Shown: positions 29,216-38,914, counted from the first letter of the stretch. The stretch: 64,000 nucleotides of DNA from Candidatus Scalindua sp. (GCA_030748215.1 JASMMK010000012.1:1-64000); one strand, 5' to 3'. The notes: a model not told the origin generated them from the sequence alone. Numbers and translations are program-made.

Positions 29216-29373
29216 CCTGTTTGCCAGAACTGCATGGAGAAATAGGATGAGCGCGAGCCTAAACTGCGACCCGTTATACCTTGAACGGCATCATCACCGT
29301 TGCCCTCAACAATGATCTTCTTATCAATATCAGGATCATTTTCAATTATTAGCCAAATTATGAATATAGATGT
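29212..29373 (-). pseudogene. In-frame tail after the 854-aa gene, duplicated motif
   Basis: Downstream of the TAA at 29374-29376 the same frame stays open for 53 codons to TGA 29212-29214. It repeats the motif DPDIDKKIIVEG found at the very C-terminus of the 854-aa protein (DPDIDKKIVVEG). A 24-bp segment is identical in both (29314-29337 and 29425-29448), 111 bp or 37 codons apart. It is either a displaced old C-terminus, a partial tandem duplication, or a readthrough extension. Confidence 0.5.
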
Positions 29374-31938
29374 TTACGGGTCATCCGTAGACACAGTAAC
29401 ATTTTGTGTATCTCCCTCTACTACGATCTTCTTATCAATATCAGGATCCTCGTACTCCCCACTTAAAAGTCTTGCAGCCAATCGGAGATTTTCCAGCTCT
29501 TCTCCTCTTACTTCAGCCTGTACCTTCTTCACATCAATTGCCCGATGTAAAAGCTTGAAATTCTCCAGAATTGGATGTTCTCCTGGGAGCGCCTCTATGT
29601 ATAGCGAATCGGTAGGTATAACAGTCTCCTCGGAATCATTGCGGTATGAGTCTTTTAGTGTTTCGTATTGCTCTTTGAGTTTAGACTTGAAATCTTCATC
29701 TTCAAATTTTTCTGGATCGTTCTTCTTCAAACAACACACAAGTTTGGCAAAATCTAATAAATTTCCATTTCCACTTTCATCCGGGTCTCGTAGCTCATAA
29801 AGGGAGTCTTTATAAGGTTCCAGCATGAAGTCTGTCAGGGCATTAGATCCTTTAAGCGGGAAGACCATGTAATTGCACATGAAACCCATCAGGTTATTGA
29901 GATCTGCAACTTCTTCCAGGGTTGTAAATTCAAAATTTGGTTCAATTTCCATATCAACATCAAATGCAAAGACTTCAGGACCCATCTTTTTGCCAAATGT
30001 ATATTTCTTTTTGCCATTGAGCACGGGAACTTTTACGTTACGTAGGCGGCATATCCGTTGATCGGTTGGTTCATGCAGCCAGATGGCCTGCATATAGTAA
30101 AGTATGTTCTGTTTTATGTGTGCGAGCAGCGTACTGATTTGCGTTCTGCGATTGAGATGATCACTGAGTTGCCTGGTATATTTTCCAGCCATAGAAGCCA
30201 AAGAACTCTCTTCGCTTTCTAAGATTCGTCGTAACTCATTTGTCCGTTTAGTTGCTCGATCAGCAGCGTCTCGTGCTATATCTAAAGGATCTCGATCCTT
30301 TTCGTCACCGTTGCCCAATAGGGAGTCACTTAATTTGTATAAATTATAAGCGGGACTAAAGCCTTTAATACTATCAATCGTAGATTCAACCGTATCGCTA
30401 ATTGTGTCTATAAATGAACTAAGTAAGCCCCCACCTCCACTACCCTCGTTCTGAGGCTCTTCAATTAAACCGGCCTTCTGATAAATTGCTAGTTCGAGTG
30501 TGCTATTGAGAAAATCAGACTTCTCTCGAAGGGCAATTAATTGTTCTCTAAGCTCTTCTACAATTCGCCTTTGTTGTTCAATATTCTTTCGTAACTCTTT
30601 CAAGGCTACCTCATCACCTGCAACATTTGATGACAAGTATTTCAGAGCAGGTAGAACAATAGTATCGTCCAGACTAACGCGGCGAATAATCCAACTATGG
30701 ATTGTTAACCATGCCTCATCTAATTGGTCTGGTCTGGGCACCTCCTGTGCCACAAAAATTACAGGCATTGCCCTATGGATTTGTTCAGAAATACGATATC
30801 GTCTTTGGAGTTCATAAAATAAAAATGTAACCGGTATCTCGTCATTGGGGTTCATGATTTCACTGGATTCTGAGGTTTCAAATAGTTCAGATTCTTCTGT
30901 ATTAACTTCCACATTTCTCTCTTGTTTATATTCATGTACAGATTTAACAACCGACTCATGAAAATTCTTTTTCACATCTTTAGATGACTTTTGTGCTTCC
31001 TTGCTGAAGGAGGTCTTAGACGTCATGTTTACAACATCAATTTTAAAGGCTCCCTCTGCCGATTGACTAAAATTGGTTTTTGCTAGCGCTTTATTTATAA
31101 TTTTATCTTCAGCCTTGGATTTTTCAGTGGCATATTCTTTCTGGCTAATGATGCTCTTTTCGACTTCTTTTTTTGATCTTTTCTCTTTGTGTACGATCTT
31201 CTTTGATATTTTCCTTACTTCTTTTGGAGCTAGGGTAATTGTGCTCACTAATTCTCCAACCTGGTAGTTTATAGGATCCCATTTCTGTCGGTAGGTAACC
31301 AAAATGCCAAAATTGACGCTGCGTTCCTTGCAATTAGCGGCAAAAGGCGTAAAAGAATATTTAGATTTTAGCCTATTTTTCAAATCGGTTAGTAACTTAT
31401 GTAAGTGATCATATTCTCCATTTCCAGCTATTAGTTTACTAGTGGCATATCGGATAATTCGTTCACCCTGTTTTTGGAGCATTTTCCGAAGGCTTTCATC
31501 TTGGTGATGAACTAACACTGGCTGGGCTATACTTTCTAAGAGGTCTTTTTGCCCATGATCTAAAGCATTCCATTGTTCCCATGTTATGTCGAAAGCACGG
31601 ATTACTTTGTCCTTAGCCTCTTCCCAAGTTTCAGGGTCTTTAAAATTAGGACATTCACCATCTCCTGATATGGTTTCTTCAGGATCAATCCCAAGTTCTA
31701 CAAGCCGGTGATAAGCGTCCCTGGCTATTTGAATGGCTCCCTGATCAATCGCTTCCTGCCAAGTGGGTTCAAAAGCTACTTGTAAATGATGGAAGTCATG
31801 GAATGAAGGAACATCTGCTGGGCCGCTTCTGAGACTCAGATTATTTATGTTTTGTTGAACAGTGTTCACGTCTGCTCTGTTTTTCTGTTTGCTGATTTCA
31901 AAGGAAACAGGCTCTTCTGGAGAAGTGGTACTTTCCAT
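29374..31938 (-). CDS. Large coiled-coil protein, unknown function
   Basis: 854 residues, acidic and charged; no signal peptide. N-terminal 190 residues are globular and helical. A conserved-looking middle (about 210-235, NFGILVTYRQKWDPINYQVGEL) is followed by a Lys/Ser-rich helical region (240-340), then PVTFLFYELQRRYRISEQIH and a long coiled coil (about 430-480, VALKELRKNIEQQRRIVEEL), a glycine-rich break (SGGGGLL), and a second helical bundle (560-630). The C-terminal third is a beta-containing globular domain. I do not recognise a family. It is preceded by the transthyretin-like gene at 59 bp and followed by the small ORF and the deaminase gene, all on one strand. A structural or delivery role is conceivable, not shown. 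Confidence 0.72.
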   Translation of the reverse strand: MESTTSPEEPVSFEISKQKNRADVNTVQQNINNLSLRSGPADVPSFHDFHHLQVAFEPTWQEAIDQGAIQIARDAYHRLVELGIDPEETISGDGECPNFKDPETWEEAKDKVIRAFDITWEQWNALDHGQKDLLESIAQPVLVHHQDESLRKMLQKQGERIIRYATSKLIAGNGEYDHLHKLLTDLKNRLKSKYSFTPFAANCKERSVNFGILVTYRQKWDPINYQVGELVSTITLAPKEVRKISKKIVHKEKRSKKEVEKSIISQKEYATEKSKAEDKIINKALAKTNFSQSAEGAFKIDVVNMTSKTSFSKEAQKSSKDVKKNFHESVVKSVHEYKQERNVEVNTEESELFETSESSEIMNPNDEIPVTFLFYELQRRYRISEQIHRAMPVIFVAQEVPRPDQLDEAWLTIHSWIIRRVSLDDTIVLPALKYLSSNVAGDEVALKELRKNIEQQRRIVEELREQLIALREKSDFLNSTLELAIYQKAGLIEEPQNEGSGGGGLLSSFIDTISDTVESTIDSIKGFSPAYNLYKLSDSLLGNGDEKDRDPLDIARDAADRATKRTNELRRILESEESSLASMAGKYTRQLSDHLNRRTQISTLLAHIKQNILYYMQAIWLHEPTDQRICRLRNVKVPVLNGKKKYTFGKKMGPEVFAFDVDMEIEPNFEFTTLEEVADLNNLMGFMCNYMVFPLKGSNALTDFMLEPYKDSLYELRDPDESGNGNLLDFAKLVCCLKKNDPEKFEDEDFKSKLKEQYETLKDSYRNDSEETVIPTDSLYIEALPGEHPILENFKLLHRAIDVKKVQAEVRGEELENLRLAARLLSGEYEDPDIDKKIVVEGDTQNVTVSTDDP

Positions 31939-31997
31939 TAACCTGGCAATATAACGGGTAATATCCTCTTCATTGATTGGTTCAATGCCATTCCCTG

Positions 31998-33002
31998 TTA
32001 CATCAGTATTTTCAGAAGTGTTGGTATATTGTCATTATCTTCTTCCTCCTCTGATATTAATCCTAAAGCTTTTTCTGCACACTTTTCCTCATCGCTTTTG
32101 TTTTGACACAAAACTTTTAGCGGATCTTGTCGTCTTAAAACCGTCGGGAATTCCCTTCCTCCCCTGTTCTTAAGAATCTTTTCATTTACTTTGTCACCAG
32201 AAACCTTACCATTACTATCTTCAAATCCTCTTAGTTCAGTTATCTGCTCTTCCGTAAGTCTTATGTGGCCTCTAACCGGTGCGCGTTTATCAGGGGTGTT
32301 GACAATATTCCGGATTCCAGCTTTTACAACCTCAACATTCATTTCTTCTACACTATCTCCAGGACTTACAAAGCTTAGCTTTTTCTTTTGCTCATCTGTA
32401 ATCGTTGAAAGGGATGCATAGAATTTTTCAAGCTTTTTGTCAATTTCCTCATTCATCTCACGCTTTTTTTCAATTTCCTTTTCAGCTATACTTCTATGGG
32501 CATCTGCAATTTTATTTTCCCGTTGATCATCTGCGTTCATTCTTTCAATGATAGTTTCAAACTCTTCTGGTATATCTTCCGGAACCGGTAGTCCCGCTTT
32601 CTTTAGTTGTTCTTCCGCCAAGCGGATTAGATAACTTTCTATTCGACCAGCATTTTGTCTAACTACCGTTGAGAAATAAAGGATCCGTGAGATTAGACCC
32701 TTGCCAGGCTCCTCAGGTGCTAATACAAAGACGAATAAATCCGGGCGTTTTTCACCTTTATTGCGAATTTGAAATTCTTTATCTTCGAACGTAAACTCAA
32801 AAGCACCGTTCACATCGGTCAGTACAGATCCAAGGCGATCACCGGGAATTCCCTGAGAAGGCAAAGCGATACCGGTTAAACCACTACCGCCAAAAATCTC
32901 TTCAGGCTTGGTATCGGGATCGAGATCGTATACGGCAACGAGGAGATTGGGAATACCAATTCCCGTTTCTTTCAGGATAATTCGTCCTAAGATTTTATTC
33001 AT
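31998..33002 (-). CDS. Transthyretin/CarboxypepD_reg-like domain protein
   Basis: About 334 residues. The N-terminal 100 residues form a carboxypeptidase-regulatory-like beta sandwich: GRIILKETGIGIPNLLVAVYD, then SVLTDVNGAFEFTFEDKEF and RPDLFVFVLAPE. The rest is helical, with a Glu/Lys-rich segment (DAHRSIAEKEIEKKREMNEE) and a C-terminus ending in an acidic run. ATG 33002 lies 5 bases after GGAGG; ATG 33014 has no such signal. First gene of a minus-strand operon leading into the 854-aa protein. The domain usually decorates cell-surface or secreted proteins, but no signal peptide is seen here, so it may act in the cytoplasm or be exported another way. Confidence 0.72.
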   Translation of the reverse strand: MNKILGRIILKETGIGIPNLLVAVYDLDPDTKPEEIFGGSGLTGIALPSQGIPGDRLGSVLTDVNGAFEFTFEDKEFQIRNKGEKRPDLFVFVLAPEEPGKGLISRILYFSTVVRQNAGRIESYLIRLAEEQLKKAGLPVPEDIPEEFETIIERMNADDQRENKIADAHRSIAEKEIEKKREMNEEIDKKLEKFYASLSTITDEQKKKLSFVSPGDSVEEMNVEVVKAGIRNIVNTPDKRAPVRGHIRLTEEQITELRGFEDSNGKVSGDKVNEKILKNRGGREFPTVLRRQDPLKVLCQNKSDEEKCAEKALGLISEEEEDNDNIPTLLKILM

Positions 33003-33491
33003 GGCGTCCTCCATTAATTGTTAATGTGTCCAAACGGCACACCAAAAGTATACAAAGGGATTATTGCTTTCTCCTTTTAGTTCTTACTTTATTATCAAGA
33101 AGCTCACCGTATTTTTCAGCTTATGTAAATAGTCACTTTGCTTTCTGTATCATTAAGCAAATATGCAACTATTTCCGTTAGGTCAATTATGCGGAAAACA
33201 TGTTTGTTCTATAAACAATGATAAGGCTTTATTAGAATCCTGTGAAACAAGGATATATTGATTTGAGAATGAGTCTATTTGGCAAAAAGCTCATCGAATT
33301 ACGTTGTTGTAATAGTAAACTTTTATTTAAGATAACTTGTCCACAAAAGTGCTGTGGTATAGTCTTAATGTTTTTTGACGTGAGTAAGTCAGTCTAATAA
33401 TTGTGTAGTTTATGTCAAGGATAAAGTGAGAGAGAAAAAGGGTTCAAATCTTCCCTTGGCTGTAGTGTACTCTTCCTCCTTTGATCAGCCT
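33003..33491. other. Gene-free stretch
   Basis: 489 bp, AT-rich. It must contain the promoter of the cluster at 27-33 kb. A GGTTCAAATC string near 33441 recalls a tRNA T-loop, but no tRNA can be folded around it. Nothing else was seen. Confidence 0.5.
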
Positions 33492-34400
33492 TTAAGCTCC
33501 ATTTCTCTCTTTTTTTGCTGCAAGTTCAATAATCTGCGAAGATGCTATTGAAAGTATACAGTAAGCTAAAAAGAAGTAGAGTCCCACTAGTGTCTTTGCC
33601 TCGGTGTCGATTCCGGAATTCATATTAGAGAATGATAGGTAAGAGAGGAATGTTGCAACGACAAATACATCTGCCATGGACCACTTCCCTATCCTGCCTA
33701 CAGTTTTCTTCACAAATTTACTATCCCTGAAAGGCCGGCTCAGCAATAACAGGACAGAGAGTGTAAGTTTAATAAATGGCACCAGCACACTAAAGCCAAA
33801 GATAGAAACAGCTACCACATAGTTTTTACTTTCCAGAAGAACATTTATCAGATCAATAACCGATTTGCTCTGGAAATAGTAGTACATTCTCCCTTCGAAA
33901 ACCTTGTCGGGAATATCAACCTCCCCTATAAAAGGCACGGAAAATTTCAATGGAATAGTGAGGTTTGTGCTGTATGCGCTGATCTCCAGCATTGGAGTGA
34001 TTACTCCAATTATCAGACAGGCCAGGGCAATGGTGATAATTGCGAACCCTAGTGTTCTGCATAAGTTAGCTCCACCCCAGTAAACAATTAGGACGATTAC
34101 AATGAAGGCTATGGATCCTGCAATAAAACAGTATGAATATTTTTTTTCAACTGCATAATCCATTTCGGAGCTTTTCAATTTCTCCTTAGAAGCAAGCTCC
34201 CTGTCGTCCCATCCGGAGCCTGTGTAGATCCACTCTTCAATATTCAGCAGGCGATCCTCGAAATTCAACACGTCTACATAATCTGATTTATCTGCTCCAT
34301 ATTTCGCGCTCTGGTTATAGATAGCCTGTCCATTAAAGAGTGCACCGATAACATACAGCAGTGTAATTATGGCGAAGTAATATAGAGAGTTTTTCTTCAT
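33492..34400 (-). CDS. PqiA-like membrane protein
   Basis: 302 residues with a paraquat-inducible-protein-A domain. The hallmark GKWSMADVFVVATFLSYLSF (about residues 237-256) matches the PqiA signature W-S-M-x-D-V-F-x-V, and VAVSIFGFSVLVPFIKL fits the following helix. Four to five membrane spans. PqiA partners with MCE proteins (PqiB) in lipid traffic between membranes; none is adjacent here. The N-terminal periplasmic segment (residues 25-70) is unusual compared with the family. No zinc-ribbon Cys pairs are seen. Confidence 0.78.
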   Translation of the reverse strand: MKKNSLYYFAIITLLYVIGALFNGQAIYNQSAKYGADKSDYVDVLNFEDRLLNIEEWIYTGSGWDDRELASKEKLKSSEMDYAVEKKYSYCFIAGSIAFIVIVLIVYWGGANLCRTLGFAIITIALACLIIGVITPMLEISAYSTNLTIPLKFSVPFIGEVDIPDKVFEGRMYYYFQSKSVIDLINVLLESKNYVVAVSIFGFSVLVPFIKLTLSVLLLLSRPFRDSKFVKKTVGRIGKWSMADVFVVATFLSYLSFSNMNSGIDTEAKTLVGLYFFLAYCILSIASSQIIELAAKKERNGA

Positions 34401-34813
34401 ATATTTTATCGTTTTGTGTTTTGTATAAAGTGCTTTTTATGTAACCTCGGAATGATAATATAAAACGCAATTAAATGGTATTATGTTTCTCGAAAATTAT
34501 TTTGTACTCTACGCTCCTTGTCGGCATTGAGTCTTTTGTAAAAGAGTTGCTCATTGTGTAGTGTATTTAAGCATGGTTATTTATTTTGGATAAAGTTTTA
34601 TGTAGCATATTTGCAAACTTTTTATAAAATTATAAGCACTATAAAAATATCGGGACGGTTCAATAAAAGCAGATTCTACAGCAAGTAAATAAAAGAATGC
34701 CGAAACGCACAATATGTTGTATGTTTCGCAGATATAAATACTATATATTGTATTGGCTGCAGTTTTGTATGTTGTTAGGGTTTTTTATTAATAATTTTTT
34801 GGTATGTTTGGTT
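34401..34813. other. Intergenic stretch
   Basis: 413 bp between divergent genes. The frame of the MOSC gene continues upstream to 34697 but encodes a Cys/aromatic-rich stretch without a family match, so I treat it as leader. No RNA or repeat was seen. Confidence 0.4.
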
Positions 34814-35272
34814 ATGGGTAAAATTGTTGCAATCTGCATAAGCACTAAAAAAGGTGTTCAGAAGAGAGATATAAAACAGTGCAAGTTGGTTGAGGGGCAT
34901 GGCTTGGAGGGTGATGCTCATGCCGGTGACTGGCACCGTCAGATTAGCCTGCTTTCTAAGGAAGGCAGAAAGGTGATGGAAGATAAAGGGGCAAAGCTCG
35001 ATTCCGGTGACTTTGGAGAGAATTTACTGACAGAGGGCGTAGATTACTCTGGAATAGAGGTTGGCAATGAGCTGCGGCTTGGAAAGGATGCGTTGGTAAG
35101 GGTTACTCAAATTGGTAAGGAGTGTCACGACAAATGCAACATCTACTATCAAGTGGGTGATTGTATCATGCCCAGAGAAGGAATATTTGCAGAAGTGTTA
35201 AAGGGTGGCGATATAAAGGTTGATGATTATATAGGATTTATTAATGATAAAAGCAGCAGTTCTGACAATTAG
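34814..35272 (+). CDS. MOSC-domain protein
   Basis: 152 residues from ATG 34814 (MGKIVAICISTKKGVQKRDI), the usual start of short MOSC proteins. MOSC domains are thought to move sulfur to molybdenum/tungsten cofactors. Signatures: VEGHGLEGDAHAGDWHRQIS, GDFGENLLTEG and the conserved Cys in QIGKECHDKC. The next gene, mog, starts 29 bases inside it, so translation is coupled and the two act in the same pathway. The frame also extends to 34697, which I reject. Confidence 0.88.
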   Translation: MGKIVAICISTKKGVQKRDIKQCKLVEGHGLEGDAHAGDWHRQISLLSKEGRKVMEDKGAKLDSGDFGENLLTEGVDYSGIEVGNELRLGKDALVRVTQIGKECHDKCNIYYQVGDCIMPREGIFAEVLKGGDIKVDDYIGFINDKSSSSDN

Positions 35273-35759
35273 TGACAAAGGCTCAAGGGGCGAAAGAGAA
35301 GATAAGAGCGGCGATGTGATCAAGGAGAAGCTGGGACTGATAAAAGCGGAAATAGTCACCTATGAGATCGTGCCTGATGAACGAGATATCATATCTGAAA
35401 AACTCAGGGGCTTTGCCGAAAGTGCAAATTTAATACTGACTACCGGTGGAACTGGAGTTAGTCCAAGAGATGTAACACCCGAAGCGACAAGAGACGTAAT
35501 CGAAAGGGAGTTGCCTGGCTTTTCAGAAGCGATGAGGGCGGAAAGTTTTAAGGTCACTCCAAGATCGATTGGATCAAGAGCGGTGTCAGGGATGTATAAA
35601 GATACACTGATAATTAATCTTCCCGGAAGCCCAAAAGCGGTTTCAGAATGTTTGGGGGTTGTATTGGATGCAATACCACATGTTATTGAGGTGGCAAAGG
35701 GCAAGGTCTCTGATTGTGGCAATGATGTACACCACAGACACCACAAACATAGCAGTTAA
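35244..35759 (+). CDS. mog: Molybdopterin adenylyltransferase (Mog/MoaB family)
   Basis: Activates molybdopterin by adenylation before metal insertion. 171 residues: [19 protein letters not shown] at the N-terminus, [18 protein letters not shown] (MPT-binding loop), and [18 protein letters not shown]. The C-terminus is His-rich ([11 protein letters not shown]), which might bind metal. It overlaps the MOSC gene and lies 20 bp before glyQ. MoaB and MogA are hard to separate by motif alone. Confidence 0.9.
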   Translation: MIKAAVLTISDKGSRGEREDKSGDVIKEKLGLIKAEIVTYEIVPDERDIISEKLRGFAESANLILTTGGTGVSPRDVTPEATRDVIERELPGFSEAMRAESFKVTPRSIGSRAVSGMYKDTLIINLPGSPKAVSECLGVVLDAIPHVIEVAKGKVSDCGNDVHHRHHKHSS

Positions 35760-35779
35760 ACATTTTATATAGGTACGAG

Positions 35780-36655
35780 ATGACATTTCAGGAAATCATA
35801 CTAAATCTTCAGAAATACTGGTCGGACAAAGGGTGTGTAATAATGCAGCCTTACGATATAGAGGTTGGTGCAGGCACATTTAATCCGTCAACTTTCCTTA
35901 AGGTTCTTGGCGATAAACCATGGAAGTGTGCTTATGTCGAGCCTTCAAGGAGGCCAACTGACGGTCGTTATGGAGAAAACCCAAACAGGCTTCAGCACTA
36001 CTATCAGTTCCAGGTAATCATAAAACCTTCTCCAGAGGACTCAAAAGCTTTATATCTTGACAGTTTGCGTACTCTGGGAGTTGATTTGGCTAAGCATGAT
36101 ATTCGATTTGTAGAAGATGACTGGGAATCACCTACATTAGGGGCTACCGGCTTGGGCTGGGAAGTGTGGCTCGATGGGATGGAAATAACACAATTTACCT
36201 ATTTCCAGCAGGTCGGTGGTATAGAGCTGGACGTAATATCGCTTGAGCTGACTTATGGCCTTGAAAGAATAGCGATGTTTATTCAGGAGAAGGAATCCGT
36301 TTATGATCTAGAGTGGGTAGAGGGGTATACTTACGGCGATGTACATAAGATCGATGAAGTACAGTTCTCCAGATACAATTTTGAGGCTGCAGATACATCC
36401 ATGTTGCTTAAGCAATTCGACATGTACGAACAGGAGTGCAGGAAATTGCTGAAAGATGGTATCGTTATACCCGCATATGATTACGTTCTTAAGTGTTCGC
36501 ACGCATTTAACCTGCTGGACGCGAGAAAATCGATAGGAGTTGCACAGCGTACGAGGTATATTGGGCGGGTCAGGGGTCTGGCAAAGGGCTGTGCAGAGGG
36601 TTATTTGAAATTGATTAGCAGTCCGGAACAAGGCGTTGAAGCGGCAGACGCGTAA
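35780..36655 (+). CDS. glyQ: Glycyl-tRNA synthetase alpha subunit
   Basis: Class II aminoacyl-tRNA synthetase subunit that binds Gly and ATP. 291 residues with [53 protein letters not shown] and [12 protein letters not shown], the family's strongly conserved blocks. The beta subunit glyS, needed for activity, normally follows directly but is absent here: the next gene is parB on the opposite strand. glyS must be elsewhere. The start lies 20 bp after mog, so it may share that transcript. Confidence 0.97.
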   Translation: MTFQEIILNLQKYWSDKGCVIMQPYDIEVGAGTFNPSTFLKVLGDKPWKCAYVEPSRRPTDGRYGENPNRLQHYYQFQVIIKPSPEDSKALYLDSLRTLGVDLAKHDIRFVEDDWESPTLGATGLGWEVWLDGMEITQFTYFQQVGGIELDVISLELTYGLERIAMFIQEKESVYDLEWVEGYTYGDVHKIDEVQFSRYNFEAADTSMLLKQFDMYEQECRKLLKDGIVIPAYDYVLKCSHAFNLLDARKSIGVAQRTRYIGRVRGLAKGCAEGYLKLISSPEQGVEAADA

Positions 36656-36669
36656 CTGGCATTGAATAT

Positions 36670-37686
36670 TTAATAGTATTCGCCCTTTTCAAGGCTTCTC
36701 ATCTTTTTCTTTTCTTCTTCTTCTTTTTCACGGCAGGAGGCGCTTTTTTTGACGAGCTTGCTTTTTTTTGGTGAGCTGGCAGCTCTTTTCTGAGGAGCAA
36801 CTGAAGGCGGTTCCATCATCGCCTTTAACTTGCCAACAATATTTTCGAACTGACTATTATCGGCAAATTCAATAGTAATCCTTCCCTTTCCGTTTTTCTC
36901 TACAATAGAGACTTTTGTCCCGACAATCTTTCTTAGTCCATCTTCCAGGTCTAAAATATGTGGAGATTTAGTTGTAAGTGGCTTTGGCCGACTGCCAGAA
37001 GGCTCTTCTATGGAAGGCAAAGGATCTTTTTTGTCTGAAACAATTAGCTCTACATCACGGACAGAGAGGCCGTCTGTGGCTATCCTTTCGCCCAGTTCTA
37101 TCTGTTTCTCCTGGTCTTTAAGAGATAAAAGGGAGCGAGCGTGTCCCATTGAAATTGTTCCACGTGAAACAAGGCCCTGGATCTCTTTAGGCAGATCAAG
37201 CAAGCGGATTGTATTTGCGACAGTTGACCTGTCCTGCCCTACCTTTGCTGCTATCTGCTCTTGTGTCAGGCCAAAATTGATTTTTAATTCAGAGTAAGCT
37301 GTGGCTTTTTCCATTGGGTTCAGGTCTTCTCTCTGGATATTCTCTACCAATGCCAGCTCAATGGTCTTGAGGCTATCGGCCGTCTTAACGATTGTGGGGA
37401 TCTCTTTTAGTCCCAATTGTGTCGCTGCCCTCCAGCGTCGCTCTCCGGCTATTATTTTATATCCCTTGCTTGTAGGCCGAACTATGATTGGCTGTAGTAT
37501 ACCGTGTTCCTGTATAGAGCTTATTAAGGTCTCCATTTGGGACTGGACAAACTCTTTTCGGGGCTGTGCTTCATTTGGTTGAATATCTGCCAGGTTGACT
37601 CGCATAATTTTTTCGCTTGCTTCGATGCCAATTGCATCACCAAGTAAGGATTCCAGACCGCGTCCAAGATTCTCTTTATTAGCCAT
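36670..37686 (-). CDS. parB: Chromosome-partitioning protein ParB
   Basis: CTPase clamp that loads at parS and organises the replication-origin region. 338 residues. The N-terminal part carries the CTPase/ParB box: IQEHGILQPIIV and KIIAGERRWRAATQLGLKE. The central helix-turn-helix LTQEQIAAKVGQDRSTVAN reads parS. The C-terminal dimer domain is followed by a Lys/Glu-rich tail (REKEEEEKKKMRSLEK), longer than in most ParBs. A parS site lies within the gene. parA is not adjacent. The gene's presence suggests nearness to oriC, but dnaA and the gid genes are not in this window. Confidence 0.95.
   Translation of the reverse strand: MANKENLGRGLESLLGDAIGIEASEKIMRVNLADIQPNEAQPRKEFVQSQMETLISSIQEHGILQPIIVRPTSKGYKIIAGERRWRAATQLGLKEIPTIVKTADSLKTIELALVENIQREDLNPMEKATAYSELKINFGLTQEQIAAKVGQDRSTVANTIRLLDLPKEIQGLVSRGTISMGHARSLLSLKDQEKQIELGERIATDGLSVRDVELIVSDKKDPLPSIEEPSGSRPKPLTTKSPHILDLEDGLRKIVGTKVSIVEKNGKGRITIEFADNSQFENIVGKLKAMMEPPSVAPQKRAASSPKKSKLVKKSASCREKEEEEKKKMRSLEKGEYY
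37156..37171. promoter_or_regulatory. parS centromere site inside parB
   Basis: TGTTCCACGTGAAACA fits the bacterial parS consensus TGTTNCACGTGAAACA exactly. It lies within the parB coding sequence, as in Bacillus subtilis spo0J. It is the nucleation site for the ParB encoded here. Confidence 0.93.
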
Positions 37687-37978
37687 TTTTATCTCTTTTA
37701 TTTGGATTCAAGTTAAAATATTTCTGTTTGTATATGCAAGGCTACTTAGTATCAGATTGCGTAATGAAGTTCAAGGGAAATATTGAAAGATCAATAAAAA
37801 GCAGTGGGAACCTGTAAAACACTCGCTGTCTGAGCATGGAAATTTTTTTTCTTGATATATGGAAAGAGGATTGTATGTTCTGTTGTGTAGACGGTTTTGT
37901 TAGGCCCATTGCCCTTCTTGTCTAACTCCGTCGAAATGTCAATGAATCTTGTATCTATTTGATTAAGGTCTATTAATA

Positions 37979-38803
37979 ATGAATCTTCTTGTTCCGTTAG
38001 CTTTTAGCAGCTTCAGGGAAATTGTCAGACAGCCTTTCTATTACATTATTCTTCTTTCAGGCTGTTTTATAATCTTAATGTCTTTTGCATTTGCTTTTTT
38101 CGCGTTTGGAGAGGAGGCAAGGATGATAAGAGATATGGCGATTTCGACTATAACATTTGGCGGGCTACTGACCGGATGTCTGGCTTCTTCAATACTGGTT
38201 GCAGGTGAATTTGAGAGGCAGACGGTGTTGGCGGTTCTATGCAAACCTGTATCAAGAGCACATTTCATTTTGGGAAAATATCTGGGAATTTTAGCAGCAA
38301 CCTGCCTGTTGGTTTTTGCTCAAGGCCTTGTACTGGAAGTGGCATTGATAATTAGAAACTATGGCACTGCCCAGAGTGATGTGACAAATTTTACGGGTAT
38401 TATTGACTACGTCTGTATCCTGGGTGTCTGCTTCTCTATATTACAAATACTGATTCTGACTGCGATCTCTCTTGTCTTGTCGCTCTATCTTAATACTATA
38501 GCAAATTTAACAATATGCCTGTTCTTCTTTCTTCTCTGTAATACTTTCAGTTATATACTACCCATTCATGGTAATAGTTATATCATCGTAAAGGTTGTTG
38601 CAGTAATATGTTATATGATTTTTCCAGATATTCAGAACCTGAATATGACAGTAATCAATGAAGTCGTTCCCGTTGCCTCATCACATTGGCAGGGAAGTAA
38701 TACAACACAATATGTTGTATATAATATAATGTACAGTACTATTTATTGTGCTGTTGTTGTGTGGCTGGCTGTTTTCCTCTTCAAGAGAAAAGAGATTGCC
38801 TGA
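37979..38803 (+). CDS. ABC-2 type permease
   Basis: 274 residues, six membrane spans, with the ABC2 membrane layout typical of planctomycetes: ASSILVAGEFERQTVLAVLC and KPVSRAHFILGKYLGIL after the second span. Substrate unknown. The ATP-binding partner is not adjacent; it would have to be encoded elsewhere. It is preceded by 292 bp without a gene and followed by the htpG leader. A role in exporting polymers or lipids is common for this type, but nothing here settles it. Confidence 0.8.
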   Translation: MNLLVPLAFSSFREIVRQPFYYIILLSGCFIILMSFAFAFFAFGEEARMIRDMAISTITFGGLLTGCLASSILVAGEFERQTVLAVLCKPVSRAHFILGKYLGILAATCLLVFAQGLVLEVALIIRNYGTAQSDVTNFTGIIDYVCILGVCFSILQILILTAISLVLSLYLNTIANLTICLFFFLLCNTFSYILPIHGNSYIIVKVVAVICYMIFPDIQNLNMTVINEVVPVASSHWQGSNTTQYVVYNIMYSTIYCAVVVWLAVFLFKRKEIA

Positions 38804-38914
38804 AAAATACCTTTTTTCTGTAACAGGTATTAAATAAACACGATCTAATTGACATTTATTCAGATTTTGTTTTAATAGAAGTTTGCCGGAAAATTATCAA
38901 TAGTTGAGGGATTA

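Noticed and set aside
29300-29800. Ser-rich plus-strand frame opposite the 854-aa gene
   Set aside because: Low-complexity antisense shadow of a well-composed minus-strand gene.
33435-33460. GGTTCAAATC string resembling a tRNA T-loop
   Set aside because: The five-base T stem does not pair and no acceptor, D or anticodon arms can be placed around it.
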